Positions 11,646 to 20,015 of a stretch of DNA of 26,857 nt are shown one piece after another. A program made the position numbers and the translations under genes. A model generated the notes under the pieces. The model worked only from the letters and a program-made list of their open reading frames with translations. It ran no database searches and was not told the DNA's origin. Numbering within the stretch: the stretch's first letter is position 1; every line of letters begins with the position of its first letter. This DNA is from JAAZNO01 sp012798275 (lineage in GTDB: Bacteria > Chloroflexota > Anaerolineae > B4-G1 > SLSP01), in NCBI GenBank assembly GCA_035347995.1, contig DAOPQD010000041.1, forward strand, positions 1 through 26,857, given 5' to 3'.

Positions 11646-13666
11646 GCAGACTAAAGGTGATTTCCCTGACCTTGCTGGGGATGATTTCCATCGCCCTGCT
11701 GCTGCCCGCGCCGGCTGCGGCGGATCCGCCCTACACGACCTGGGCGCTGGGGCCGCAAGGACGGCTGTATCGGACCCAGGACGCCTACATCCCGCTGGCG
11801 GAAGTGGACCTGCCGGTCTCCAACCCGGAGGACCTGTTCATCACCCCCGATGGCGCGCTCTACGTCGCCGATACCGGCAACGGTCGCGTCATCAAATTGC
11901 AGGGGGAGGAGCTCGTCGCCGAATACGGGAAGGGAGTGCTGGGCAATCCCACCGGCCTGTTCGTGACCGACGACGGCACGCTCTACGTCGCCGACGCCGG
12001 GCACAACGCCATCTTCATCTTTGACGCGGCGGGGACGCTGCTCCACCAATTCGGGCGTCCCACGGAGCCGCTTTTCGGCAAGCGCGCCGACTTCCTCCCG
12101 CGCAAGGTCGCCGTAGACGCCCGCCGCAACCTCTACATCATCAGCGAAGGCGCGGTCAACGGCGTCGTGCAGTTGAACCTGACAGGCAATTTCATCGGCT
12201 ACTTCGGCGCCAACACCGCGACCATGTCGTTGAAGATGATCCTGCAGCGCATGTTCCTCACGGAGGAGCAGCTGGCGCAGTTCATCAAAAACGAAGCGGC
12301 CTCGCCCTCCAACCTCGACCTGGATCAGCGCTCGCTGCTGTACACTGTCACCGCCGGCACCGCGCCCACCAGGAGCATCCGCAAATTCACCATCGCGGGG
12401 AAGAACATCTTCCCCGACACGCCCGGTTCCATGACTTTCCGCGACATTGACGTGAGCGCCGACGGCCTGGTGGCCGCCGTGGATGCCAACGGGCAGATTT
12501 ACGAGTACGTGGAGAATGGGACGCTGCTGTTCATGTTTGGTGCGCCGGATCAGGGGGAGCAGCGCCTGGGGACGCTGCGCAGCCCCAGCGCGATTCAACG
12601 CTACCAGGACTCGCTCTACGTGCTGGACAAGGACAAGAACGCCCTCGTCATCTTCGGCATCACCGATTTTGCCCGCAAGGTGCATCAGGGCGTGCGGCTG
12701 TACGTCGAGGGCTTCTACACCGAGGCGGAGCCTTACTTCAACGAGGTGCTCACCTACAACGGTTCGTTCCTGATGGCCTATCAGGCGCTCGCCGACGCCT
12801 ACTTCAAGCAAGGGGATTACCGGCGCGCGCTGACGGCGTATCACTACGCCGAGGACCGCGAGGGGTACTCGCAGGCGTTCTGGGAACTGCGAAACGCCAT
12901 CCTTCAGCAGTGCCTCTCGCCGTTCCTGTTGGCGATAGTGGCGCTTTCCATCGGGCGCAGCGTGGGCGTGCGCCTGGAGCGCCGCTATCGTTGGTTCGAC
13001 CCCGTCCGCGCGTGGTGGGAACGAGTGCGGCGGCAGAAATGGGTGGACGACGCGCTGTTCATGTTCCGCTTCATCAAACAACCCGCCGACAGCTTCTACT
13101 ACATCAAGAAAGACCTGCGCGGCAGCCTCGGTTTTGCCATCGTCATCTACGTGTGGGTCATCGTCTCGCGGTTGCTGGGGCTGTACCTCACCAGCTTCGT
13201 CTTCAGCCCCTACGCCAACCCTTCAGAAATCCACGCCGAGACCGAAATCCTCCTGCCGGTGCTGCTCATCGGCCTGTGGAACGCTGCCAACTACCTCGTG
13301 GCGACCATTCAAGACGGGGAGGGGCGCGTGCGCGATGTGGTGATCGGCACCGCCTACAGCCTCTTCCCCCTCGCGCTGTTCACCTTGCCCATCGCGCTGC
13401 TCTCCAACGTCCTGAGCCTCAACGAAATCTTCGTGTACAACTTTTCCATGAGCCTCGTCTGGGCCTGGACCGGGCTGATGTTGGTCATCATGGTCATGGA
13501 GATTCACAATTACTCCTTCAAAGAGACGCTGAAGAGCCTCCTCGTCACCCTCTTCACGATGGCGATGTTCGTGCTCACGGCGTACATCTTCTACGTGCTG
13601 TTCATACAGCTCTACGACTTCGTCGTTTCCATCATCCAGGAAATCGGATTGCGGGTAGCAAGATGA
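11642..13666 (+). CDS. NHL beta-propeller - TPR - Yip1-like multispanning membrane protein
   Basis: A 674-residue protein of unknown function with a clear layout. A signal peptide (1-27, ending PAAAD) is followed by an extracellular NHL-type propeller (about 55-345) with repeats such as PEDLFITPDGALYVADTGN and NPTGLFVTDDGTLYVADAGH. A TPR-like hairpin follows (about 349-407: EPYFNEVLTYN; ADAYFKQGDYRRALTAYHYA), then one membrane segment (about 423-443) and a basic cytoplasmic stretch. The protein ends in a Yip1-like domain with five membrane helices (about 478-670). The start at 11642 is set by the ATGA overlap with the permease and by the signal peptide that then appears. It sits between two permease pairs, next to the DUF5696-like protein. 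Propeller outside and Yip1 in the membrane suggest a scaffold or sensor for the transport system; that role is speculative. Confidence 0.85.
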   Translation: MSRLKVISLTLLGMISIALLLPAPAAADPPYTTWALGPQGRLYRTQDAYIPLAEVDLPVSNPEDLFITPDGALYVADTGNGRVIKLQGEELVAEYGKGVLGNPTGLFVTDDGTLYVADAGHNAIFIFDAAGTLLHQFGRPTEPLFGKRADFLPRKVAVDARRNLYIISEGAVNGVVQLNLTGNFIGYFGANTATMSLKMILQRMFLTEEQLAQFIKNEAASPSNLDLDQRSLLYTVTAGTAPTRSIRKFTIAGKNIFPDTPGSMTFRDIDVSADGLVAAVDANGQIYEYVENGTLLFMFGAPDQGEQRLGTLRSPSAIQRYQDSLYVLDKDKNALVIFGITDFARKVHQGVRLYVEGFYTEAEPYFNEVLTYNGSFLMAYQALADAYFKQGDYRRALTAYHYAEDREGYSQAFWELRNAILQQCLSPFLLAIVALSIGRSVGVRLERRYRWFDPVRAWWERVRRQKWVDDALFMFRFIKQPADSFYYIKKDLRGSLGFAIVIYVWVIVSRLLGLYLTSFVFSPYANPSEIHAETEILLPVLLIGLWNAANYLVATIQDGEGRVRDVVIGTAYSLFPLALFTLPIALLSNVLSLNEIFVYNFSMSLVWAWTGLMLVIMVMEIHNYSFKETLKSLLVTLFTMAMFVLTAYIFYVLFIQLYDFVVSIIQEIGLRVAR

Positions 13667-15822
13667 AACGAATATTCTATCTCCTCCTGGTCCTGGGGAT
13701 GCTGAGTGGCCTGACAGGCGGCCCACGTCCGGTCGCGGCGGCGGCGCTGCCGCAGGACCTCCCGCCTGCCTATCGCCTCGTCGCCGAAAACACGCGCTTT
13801 GCGCTGTATGCTAACCCGGAGACGCTCGCGCTCAAGGTGCTGGATAAGCAGAGCGGCTATCTGTGGCACTCCGGGCTGGACGAGCTGGCGCCGGGCGACC
13901 GGCTGAACAAATCGTGGGCGGCGTTCGCCAGCAGCGGCCTCAGCATTGAATATCTGGATAACAAGGCCATCAACCGGCGGATTTCTATCAGCAACAGCAA
14001 CTGCGACCTGCGCTTTACGCCGGTCGCCGGGGGTTTTGATGCGGAGGTCACGTTTGTGGACTTTGGCATCACGCTGGGCCTGCAGGTGCGCCTGGAAGAG
14101 AGCGGGATCCGCGTGCAGGTGCCGGCCGCGAGCATCCGTCAGGAAATCCCCGATTTCCGGTTGGGGCTGCTGTACCTGTATCCCTTCTTCGGCGCGACTC
14201 GCGGCGACGAGGTGCCCGGCTACATGTTCATCCCCGACGGCAGCGGTGCGCTCATTCAACTGCGCGCGACGACCAAAGCCAAGACGATGTTCTACGGCAA
14301 ATATTACGGCCCCGATCTGGGGATGATCACCGCGCTGCCCCACAATCCCGCCGTCAAACGCCCCTATCAGCTCACCCTTCCCGTGCTGGGGATGGTTCAT
14401 GGCGAGGGGCAGAACGCCTACCTCGCGGTCGTGGCCCAGGGCGCGTCCTACGGCGAGCTGCACGCCCATCCGGCCGGCATCATCACCAACTTCAATTTCC
14501 TGTACAACGCCTTCATCTACAACGAGAGCTACTTTCAGGCGACCAATCGCGCCGGCGCCGGTGTGACCGTCATTCAGCCACAGACCAACGCCTTTGACGT
14601 GGAAGTGCACTATCGCTTCCTGAGCGGTCAGGAGGCCACCTGCACCGGCATGGCCCGCGCCTATCAGCGCTACCTGGTGGAGCGCGGCGTCTTGCATCGC
14701 CCGGCCGCCGGCAGTCCCGACATCGGCGTGCGACTGGAATTCCTGGGCGGCGATAAAGAAAAGGTGCTTTTCTGGCAGCGCATGATCCCCATGACGACGG
14801 TGGCGCAGCTGCAACAGATCGTGACGGATTTGGGCATCGCCAACGTGGAGGTGGTGTACTACGGTTGGCAGCCGCTGGGCGCTTCCAGTATGCCGGGGCG
14901 CTCGTTGCGGTTGGAGGGTCAGCTGGGGGATTTGACGGAGCTGCGGGAGGTGGCGCAACGGCTGATCGCCAACGGCGGGCAGTTCTCGCTCTACCTGAAC
15001 CCCCAGGCCGCCTTCGCTGACGGGAAAGGGTATTCTTCCAGCGGCGACCTGGCCCTTTCTATCACTCGCGCCTATCCGCGGGGCTACCACCGCAACATGC
15101 CCCTCTACTATTTCAATTTCGCGGCGCTGCAGAAGCGCTCTCGGAGCCTTAGCGCGGACGTCTTCTCCCAGCTGGGGGCGGGGCTGGCGCTGGACGGCAT
15201 CGGCGCGGTGCTCTACAGCGATTTCAGCGAGCGGCAGGTCTTCAACCGCGAGCAGGCCCTCCGCGCCTATCAGCAGCTGCTGGCAGAAAGCGAGGGGCGC
15301 CTGGCGTTCTACACGCCCAACGACTACGTTTTTGGCGTCATGAGCGCGTATTACGACATCCCCCTGGGCAACAGCGGCTATCTGTTCACCGACCAGGCCG
15401 TGCCGTTCCTGCAAATCGTCCTGGCGGGATACGTGCCTGGCTACGGGCCGGCGCTGAATTTTTCCGCCGACCTGGAAGAGGACCTGCTGCGGCACATGGA
15501 TTACGGCGTCTATCCTTCCTACTTCCTCAGCTACGAGGTCACCGGGAAGATCCTCAACACGCGCTCCGACTGGATCTACACCTCGTCGTATGCTCAATGG
15601 GGGCCGATCGTGGCGGAGACCTATGCCCGGCTCAACCGCGTGCTCGCGCCGGTCAAGGGCCAGGAGATCGTGGCGCGGGAGCAACTCGCGCCGGGGGTCT
15701 GGGCCACGACGTACGCCAACGGCAAGCAGATCGTCGTCAACTTCAATCCCGAACCATTTTCCAGCGGCGCTTTCGTAGTCAACGCACGGGACGCCGCGGT
15801 GCGAGATGGGGTGCTACCGTGA
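13663..15822 (+). CDS. DUF5696-like secreted protein, possible (beta/alpha)8 carbohydrate-active enzyme
   Basis: A 719-residue exported protein starting in an ATGA overlap with the Yip1 gene. The signal peptide spans about residues 1-27 (ending PVAAAA) and lacks a lipobox. The N-terminal half (about 35-345) is beta-rich and resembles the super-sandwich of several glycosidase clans: GYLWHSG, PGYMFIPDGSGALI, NAYLAVVAQGASYGEL. From about 350 the sequence alternates strand and helix like a TIM barrel (VEVVYYGWQ; FSLYLNPQAAFAD; LDGIGAVLYSDF), with acidic residues D511 and D520 at a strand end where glycosidases keep catalytic acids. A short beta domain (about 676-705) ends the protein. I recognise this as the DUF5696 type known from Paenibacillus-like genomes; no activity is known to me. 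Enzyme function is inference. Confidence 0.75.
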   Translation: MKRIFYLLLVLGMLSGLTGGPRPVAAAALPQDLPPAYRLVAENTRFALYANPETLALKVLDKQSGYLWHSGLDELAPGDRLNKSWAAFASSGLSIEYLDNKAINRRISISNSNCDLRFTPVAGGFDAEVTFVDFGITLGLQVRLEESGIRVQVPAASIRQEIPDFRLGLLYLYPFFGATRGDEVPGYMFIPDGSGALIQLRATTKAKTMFYGKYYGPDLGMITALPHNPAVKRPYQLTLPVLGMVHGEGQNAYLAVVAQGASYGELHAHPAGIITNFNFLYNAFIYNESYFQATNRAGAGVTVIQPQTNAFDVEVHYRFLSGQEATCTGMARAYQRYLVERGVLHRPAAGSPDIGVRLEFLGGDKEKVLFWQRMIPMTTVAQLQQIVTDLGIANVEVVYYGWQPLGASSMPGRSLRLEGQLGDLTELREVAQRLIANGGQFSLYLNPQAAFADGKGYSSSGDLALSITRAYPRGYHRNMPLYYFNFAALQKRSRSLSADVFSQLGAGLALDGIGAVLYSDFSERQVFNREQALRAYQQLLAESEGRLAFYTPNDYVFGVMSAYYDIPLGNSGYLFTDQAVPFLQIVLAGYVPGYGPALNFSADLEEDLLRHMDYGVYPSYFLSYEVTGKILNTRSDWIYTSSYAQWGPIVAETYARLNRVLAPVKGQEIVAREQLAPGVWATTYANGKQIVVNFNPEPFSSGAFVVNARDAAVRDGVLP

Positions 15823-16697
15823 AGAAAACGAGACTTTCCCGCCATGAAATCAAGCCGGCCACGCGCGAAGCGCTGCAAGGCCTCGCCTTCGTCTTCCTCT
15901 GGCTGCTGGGCTTTGCCCTGTTCACGCTGTTGCCGCTCGTACAGACGTTCCTCTACAGCCTTAACCAGGTGACGGTGACGGCGGAGGAAATCCAGCTCGT
16001 CCCTGTGCAATGGGCCAATTACGCGCGGGCGCTGTTCACCGACCCGACCTTCGTGGATCTGCTCATCGAATACGCCATCGAGACGCTTGTCTCGGTGCCC
16101 ATCGTGTTGATCTTCGCGCTGATCATCGCGCTGTTCCTCAATCTGCGGTTTCGGCTCAAGGGCGTGTTCCGCACCATCTTCTTCCTGCCCGTCATCATCA
16201 CCAGTGGCCCGGTGATTCGGGAGCTCGTGGAGCAGGGGGTCGCGTCGGTGCCGCAGCTCGCCAACCTCACCCTCATCACCCAATTCCTCACGCAGCTGCC
16301 TTCCTATCTGCGGGCGCCCATCCAGTACCTGCTCACCTCGTTCATCATCATCTTCTGGTTCTCCGGCGTGCAGGTGCTCATCTACCTGGCGAGCCTGCAG
16401 AAGATTGATCCCTCTGTCTACGAGGCGGCTTCCATAGATGGGGCGTCGGGATGGGTCTCGTTTTGGAAGATCACCCTGCCAGCGCTTTCAGGGACGACGC
16501 TCGTCAACGCCATCTACACCATCGTCACCCTCTCGCACTTCTCGGAGAACAAGGTCATCAAGTACATCTACAGTCAGACCTATGCCGTACAGGGGGGCAT
16601 CGGCTATGCGAGCGCGATGTCCTTCATTTACTTCGCCGTCTTGCTGCTGTTGATCGGCGGCATCTATCTGCTGATTGCTCCTCAAACCAGGAAATAA
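15819..16697 (+). CDS. Sugar ABC transporter permease, MalF/LplB type (second pair)
   Basis: A 292-residue permease starting at GTG 15819, in a GTGA overlap with the stop of the DUF5696-like gene. The N-terminus reads MKKTRLSRHEIKPATREALQ, followed by the first membrane segment FVFLWLLGFALFTLLPLVQT. The EAA loop is EAASIDGASGWVSFWKITLP from E202. The short P-loop between helices and the N-terminal basic stretch fit the LplB/YtcP-like branch often found in Gram-positive-type polysaccharide loci. Its partner follows 12 bases later. Confidence 0.92.
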   Translation: MKKTRLSRHEIKPATREALQGLAFVFLWLLGFALFTLLPLVQTFLYSLNQVTVTAEEIQLVPVQWANYARALFTDPTFVDLLIEYAIETLVSVPIVLIFALIIALFLNLRFRLKGVFRTIFFLPVIITSGPVIRELVEQGVASVPQLANLTLITQFLTQLPSYLRAPIQYLLTSFIIIFWFSGVQVLIYLASLQKIDPSVYEAASIDGASGWVSFWKITLPALSGTTLVNAIYTIVTLSHFSENKVIKYIYSQTYAVQGGIGYASAMSFIYFAVLLLLIGGIYLLIAPQTRK

Positions 16698-16709
16698 GGG
16701 CGAGGCGCC

Positions 16710-17648
16710 ATGCAACGACCAAAGTGGTTGGACCAAGATCGCATCAAGAGCTTCTTTTTGGGGACGCGCACCCGCTATGGGGCGATTTTCACCACGGTGA
16801 TCTATACCGTGCTGATCGTGATCGCCTTCGTGTACCTCTACCCGCTGCTGTACATGTTCATCACCAGCATGAAGAGCCCGGAGGATCTGCTCAATCCAAT
16901 GGTGCAGTGGGTGCCGACGACGGTCTACCTGGAGAACTACCGCAAGGCGTTCCGCGTGCTGGACTATCTCCGCACTTTCCTGGCGTCCCTGCAGACCAGC
17001 TTGCTCCCTTCCCTGCTGCAGGTCATCGTCTGCTCGCTGACCGGCTACGGGTTGGCGCGCTATCGCTTCCGGGGCAAGCAGCTGCTGTTCCTGCTGCTCG
17101 TGGCGACCTTCATCATTCCGGCGCAGACGACCGTCATCCCGCAGATGCTCACCTACAAGCGTTATGGGCTGTTGGGGAACGTGCTCTCGCTCATCATCCC
17201 CGCCGCCCTCGGCCAGGGGTTCAGGAGCGCCATCTTCGTGTTGATTTTCTACCAGAGCTTTCTCTCGCTCCCCAAAGTGTTGGAGGAATCCGCCCGGCTG
17301 GATGGAGCCTCAGAATGGCGGATCTTCTACAACATCGCCCTGCCCAACGCCATCCCGGCGTATGTCGTCTCGCTCATCTTTTCCATGGTCTGGTATTGGA
17401 ACGAGACTTACCTGACCGTCATCTTCCTTGAAGGCGGCATCCAAACGTTGCCCATGCAGCTGTCCAAATTTGTCCAGGCGTATGAGAATCTGTACCCGCC
17501 CGGAACGGTCAACATTTTTGACCGGCTCAACGAAGCCGTGAAGTTGAGCGGCACCTTCCTCAACATCCTGCCGCTGCTGGTCATGTACTTTGTGCTCCAA
17601 CGTTGGTTCGTCGAATCGGTAGAAAGGACAGGGATTACCGGTGAATAA
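16710..17648 (+). CDS. Sugar ABC transporter permease, MalG/YtcP type (second pair)
   Basis: A 312-residue permease with six membrane segments. The EAA loop is ESARLDGASEWRIFYNIALP from E193, with Ser replacing the first Ala of the usual EAA. It starts 12 bases after the preceding permease, with purine-rich GGGCGAGG upstream. Its 3' end overlaps the GTG start of the GH144-like lipoprotein by 8 bases, tying glucanase translation to the transporter. Whether this pair works with the 954-residue binding protein or the 485-residue lipoprotein cannot be told from sequence. Confidence 0.92.
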   Translation: MQRPKWLDQDRIKSFFLGTRTRYGAIFTTVIYTVLIVIAFVYLYPLLYMFITSMKSPEDLLNPMVQWVPTTVYLENYRKAFRVLDYLRTFLASLQTSLLPSLLQVIVCSLTGYGLARYRFRGKQLLFLLLVATFIIPAQTTVIPQMLTYKRYGLLGNVLSLIIPAALGQGFRSAIFVLIFYQSFLSLPKVLEESARLDGASEWRIFYNIALPNAIPAYVVSLIFSMVWYWNETYLTVIFLEGGIQTLPMQLSKFVQAYENLYPPGTVNIFDRLNEAVKLSGTFLNILPLLVMYFVLQRWFVESVERTGITGE

Positions 17649-19020
17649 CCTCTGGCGCTGGCTCATCCTCGTCGTCATCCTGGCCGGTTGTAGCGGCGGC
17701 CCGACGCTGGCGCCCACGGCAACGCCGACAGCACCTCAGACAGCGACGCCGCAGCCCCTTCCCACGGAGACGCCGCGGCCCACTTCCACGCCCTTGCCGC
17801 CGACAGTCCCCTCTCTCGCGGAGGCCATCGCCTTTGAGATGCGCGGCTCCTTCGACTTTTTCTGGGAACAGGCCAACACCGAGGCCGGTAGTCCCGGCTA
17901 CGGCCTGATCCGCGACCGCTATCCCGGTTCGGCGGGCATCGCCAGCATCGCCGCCGTCGGCTTTGGGCTGACCGCCTATCCGATCGGTGTCGAAAAGGGC
18001 TACATCACGTGCGAACAGGGCTACGAACGCGCCCACGGCACGCTGAATACCCTGCTCGCCCTCGACCGGGAGCATGGCTTCTACTACCATTTCCTCGACA
18101 TGGAAACCGGCGCGCGCGCCTGGGAAAGTGAAGTCTCCACGATTGACACGGCCATCCTGATGATGGGCGTGTTGGCGGCCGGGGAATATTTTGGCGGCGA
18201 GGTGCAGGCCAAAGCGGAGCAGATTTACGCCGACGTGGATTGGCCCTGGTTCGTGGACCCGGCGCGCAACATGTTCTACATGGCCTATCGCCCTGAAAAG
18301 GGCTTCGAGGGACACTGGGATTTCTACGCCGAACAGTTGATGCTCTACGTGCTCGCCGCCGCGTCGCCCACCCATCCGCTGGACCCCTCGGTCTATGCGA
18401 CCTTCACCCGCCACTACGCCAAATACGGCGACGGTCAACCGTTCATCCATTCCTGGTTCGGCTCGATTTTCACCTATCAGTTCAGCCACGCCTGGATTGA
18501 TTTCAGGGGCTATGACGACCCGGACGGCGTCAACTGGTTCGACAATTCCGTCGAGGCGTCGCTGGCGCACTACAACTTCGCCGTGGCGATGGACGAAAAG
18601 TACGCGACCCTCGGTCCCCACGCCTGGGGCCTGACCGCCTGCGACAGTCCGCACGGGTACGAGGGCCGCTACGGCGCGCCGCCCTCCGGCTACGACAACA
18701 GGCAGCATCTCGTGGACGACACCGTCGCGCCGGCCGGGGCCATCGGCGCCCTCATCTTCCTGCCCGACCAGGCCGCGTCGGCGCTGCTCAACTACTATAC
18801 GCTCGAGCCCCTCAAAGGCCGTTACGGCTTTCAGGACGCCTACAACCTGACCAAAAACTGGTTCGACCCCGACGTCATCGGCATTGACAAGGGCATTTCG
18901 CTGCTGATGCTCGCCAACCACGAGAATGAGGGCGTGCACACCCTCATGATGCGCAATGCCGTCATCTTGCGCGGCCTGGAGCGGTTGGGATTTACCCCTT
19001 CCCAGGAGCAGCGCCCGTGA
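17641..19020 (+). CDS. GH144-like lipoprotein, candidate surface endo-beta-1,2-glucanase
   Basis: A 459-residue protein starting at GTG 17641. The signal peptide ends in lipobox LAGC with C17, followed by a Thr/Pro linker of about 45 residues, so it should be anchored on the outer face. The catalytic part is of the (alpha/alpha)6 type (glycoamylase domain PF10091, GH144): FDFFWEQAN, IASIAAVGFGLTAYPIG, ESEVSTIDTA, FYAEQLMLYVLAA, GSIFTYQFSHAWIDF, WGLTACDSPHGYE and GIDKGISLLMLAN. Characterised GH144 enzymes cut beta-1,2-glucan. It is a paralogue of the cytoplasmic protein at 20016 and is followed by the LacI gene in a GTGA overlap. Family placement is by recognised motifs; substrate is established for the family but not for this protein. 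Confidence 0.83.
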   Translation: MNNLWRWLILVVILAGCSGGPTLAPTATPTAPQTATPQPLPTETPRPTSTPLPPTVPSLAEAIAFEMRGSFDFFWEQANTEAGSPGYGLIRDRYPGSAGIASIAAVGFGLTAYPIGVEKGYITCEQGYERAHGTLNTLLALDREHGFYYHFLDMETGARAWESEVSTIDTAILMMGVLAAGEYFGGEVQAKAEQIYADVDWPWFVDPARNMFYMAYRPEKGFEGHWDFYAEQLMLYVLAAASPTHPLDPSVYATFTRHYAKYGDGQPFIHSWFGSIFTYQFSHAWIDFRGYDDPDGVNWFDNSVEASLAHYNFAVAMDEKYATLGPHAWGLTACDSPHGYEGRYGAPPSGYDNRQHLVDDTVAPAGAIGALIFLPDQAASALLNYYTLEPLKGRYGFQDAYNLTKNWFDPDVIGIDKGISLLMLANHENEGVHTLMMRNAVILRGLERLGFTPSQEQRP

Positions 19021-20009
19021 CCACCATCCGCGATATCGCCAAACATGCCCAGGTGAGCGTGACCGCCGTCTCTTACGCGCTCAACAACACGGGGACGCTC
19101 AGCGCCGAGACGCGACAACGCATCCTCCAGGTCGCCGAGGAGCTCAACTATCACCCCAACGCCTTCGCCCGGCACCTCAAAAAGCGCCAGACGCACACCC
19201 TCGGCGTTTTCATCAGCAGCTTCGGCGGACAGTTCTACGAGGACATCCTGGAAGGCATTCACCAGACCTTGTTGCAGACGGAATACGAGATGCTCGTCTG
19301 CCCGCAGGCGCGCGCCCTGCGCAAGATCCTCACCCAACGGCAGGTAGACGGCGCGATTGTCTTCGACTCCACCGTGGAAAGCGATCTGCTGCTCAAACTG
19401 GTCGCCCCTGATTTTCCCATCGTGGTCATGGACCGCTATTTCGAGAATGACTCCCTCCTGCCGCTGCTGCTCGACAACCGCGGCGGGACGCAGGAAGCCT
19501 TCTATCACCTCTATGACCAGGGCTTTCGGCACATTGCCTTTGTGGCCGGCGTGCTCCATAACTTCGACAACACCGAACGGCAAGAGACCTTCCTGGCCGA
19601 GGCCGCCCGCAACGGCCTGGACGTGCCCGTCTATCAGGGGGATTTTGTCGAGAGCAGCGGCTATCAGATCGCCACGCAGCTGCTGCACGAGGGGACGCTC
19701 CCGGAGGCGGTTTTCTGCGCCAACGATCAGATGGCGATCGGCTTCATCAAGGCGGTGCAGGAGCACGCCCTCCGCGTCCCCGATGACGTCGCCGTCGTTG
19801 GCTTTGACGACATCCTGACCGCGCGGATCATGCGGCCGACACTGTCCACCATCGGCGCCCCGCGCTTTGAGTGGGGCGCGCAGGCAGCGGCGCAGCTCGT
19901 CGCCTACCTGGAACACGCCGCGCCGTTCGCGCCCCAACGTCTGCCGACACACTTGATCGTGCGTGAATCGTCGGTCAGAATTCCCCCGCCATCCCCCCAA
20001 CCATCGTAG
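19017..20009 (+). CDS. LacI-family transcriptional regulator
   Basis: A 330-residue regulator starting at GTG 19017, overlapping the GH144 lipoprotein stop. The N-terminal helix-turn-helix is IRDIAKHAQVSVTAVSYALN (residues 4-23). The hinge helix YHPNAFARHLKKRQT carries L54, the residue that inserts into the central CpG of operators in this family. A periplasmic-binding-protein-like effector domain follows from about residue 62 (TLGVFISSFGG; EAVFCANDQMAIGFIKAV; DVAVVGFDD). It is the only regulator in the window, and the 16-bp palindrome at 2827-2842 is its most likely site. Being inside the long operon it may also regulate its own synthesis. The effector is probably a disaccharide such as sophorose, by context only. 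Confidence 0.93.
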   Translation: MTTIRDIAKHAQVSVTAVSYALNNTGTLSAETRQRILQVAEELNYHPNAFARHLKKRQTHTLGVFISSFGGQFYEDILEGIHQTLLQTEYEMLVCPQARALRKILTQRQVDGAIVFDSTVESDLLLKLVAPDFPIVVMDRYFENDSLLPLLLDNRGGTQEAFYHLYDQGFRHIAFVAGVLHNFDNTERQETFLAEAARNGLDVPVYQGDFVESSGYQIATQLLHEGTLPEAVFCANDQMAIGFIKAVQEHALRVPDDVAVVGFDDILTARIMRPTLSTIGAPRFEWGAQAAAQLVAYLEHAAPFAPQRLPTHLIVRESSVRIPPPSPQPS

Positions 20010-20015
20010 GGCCCC

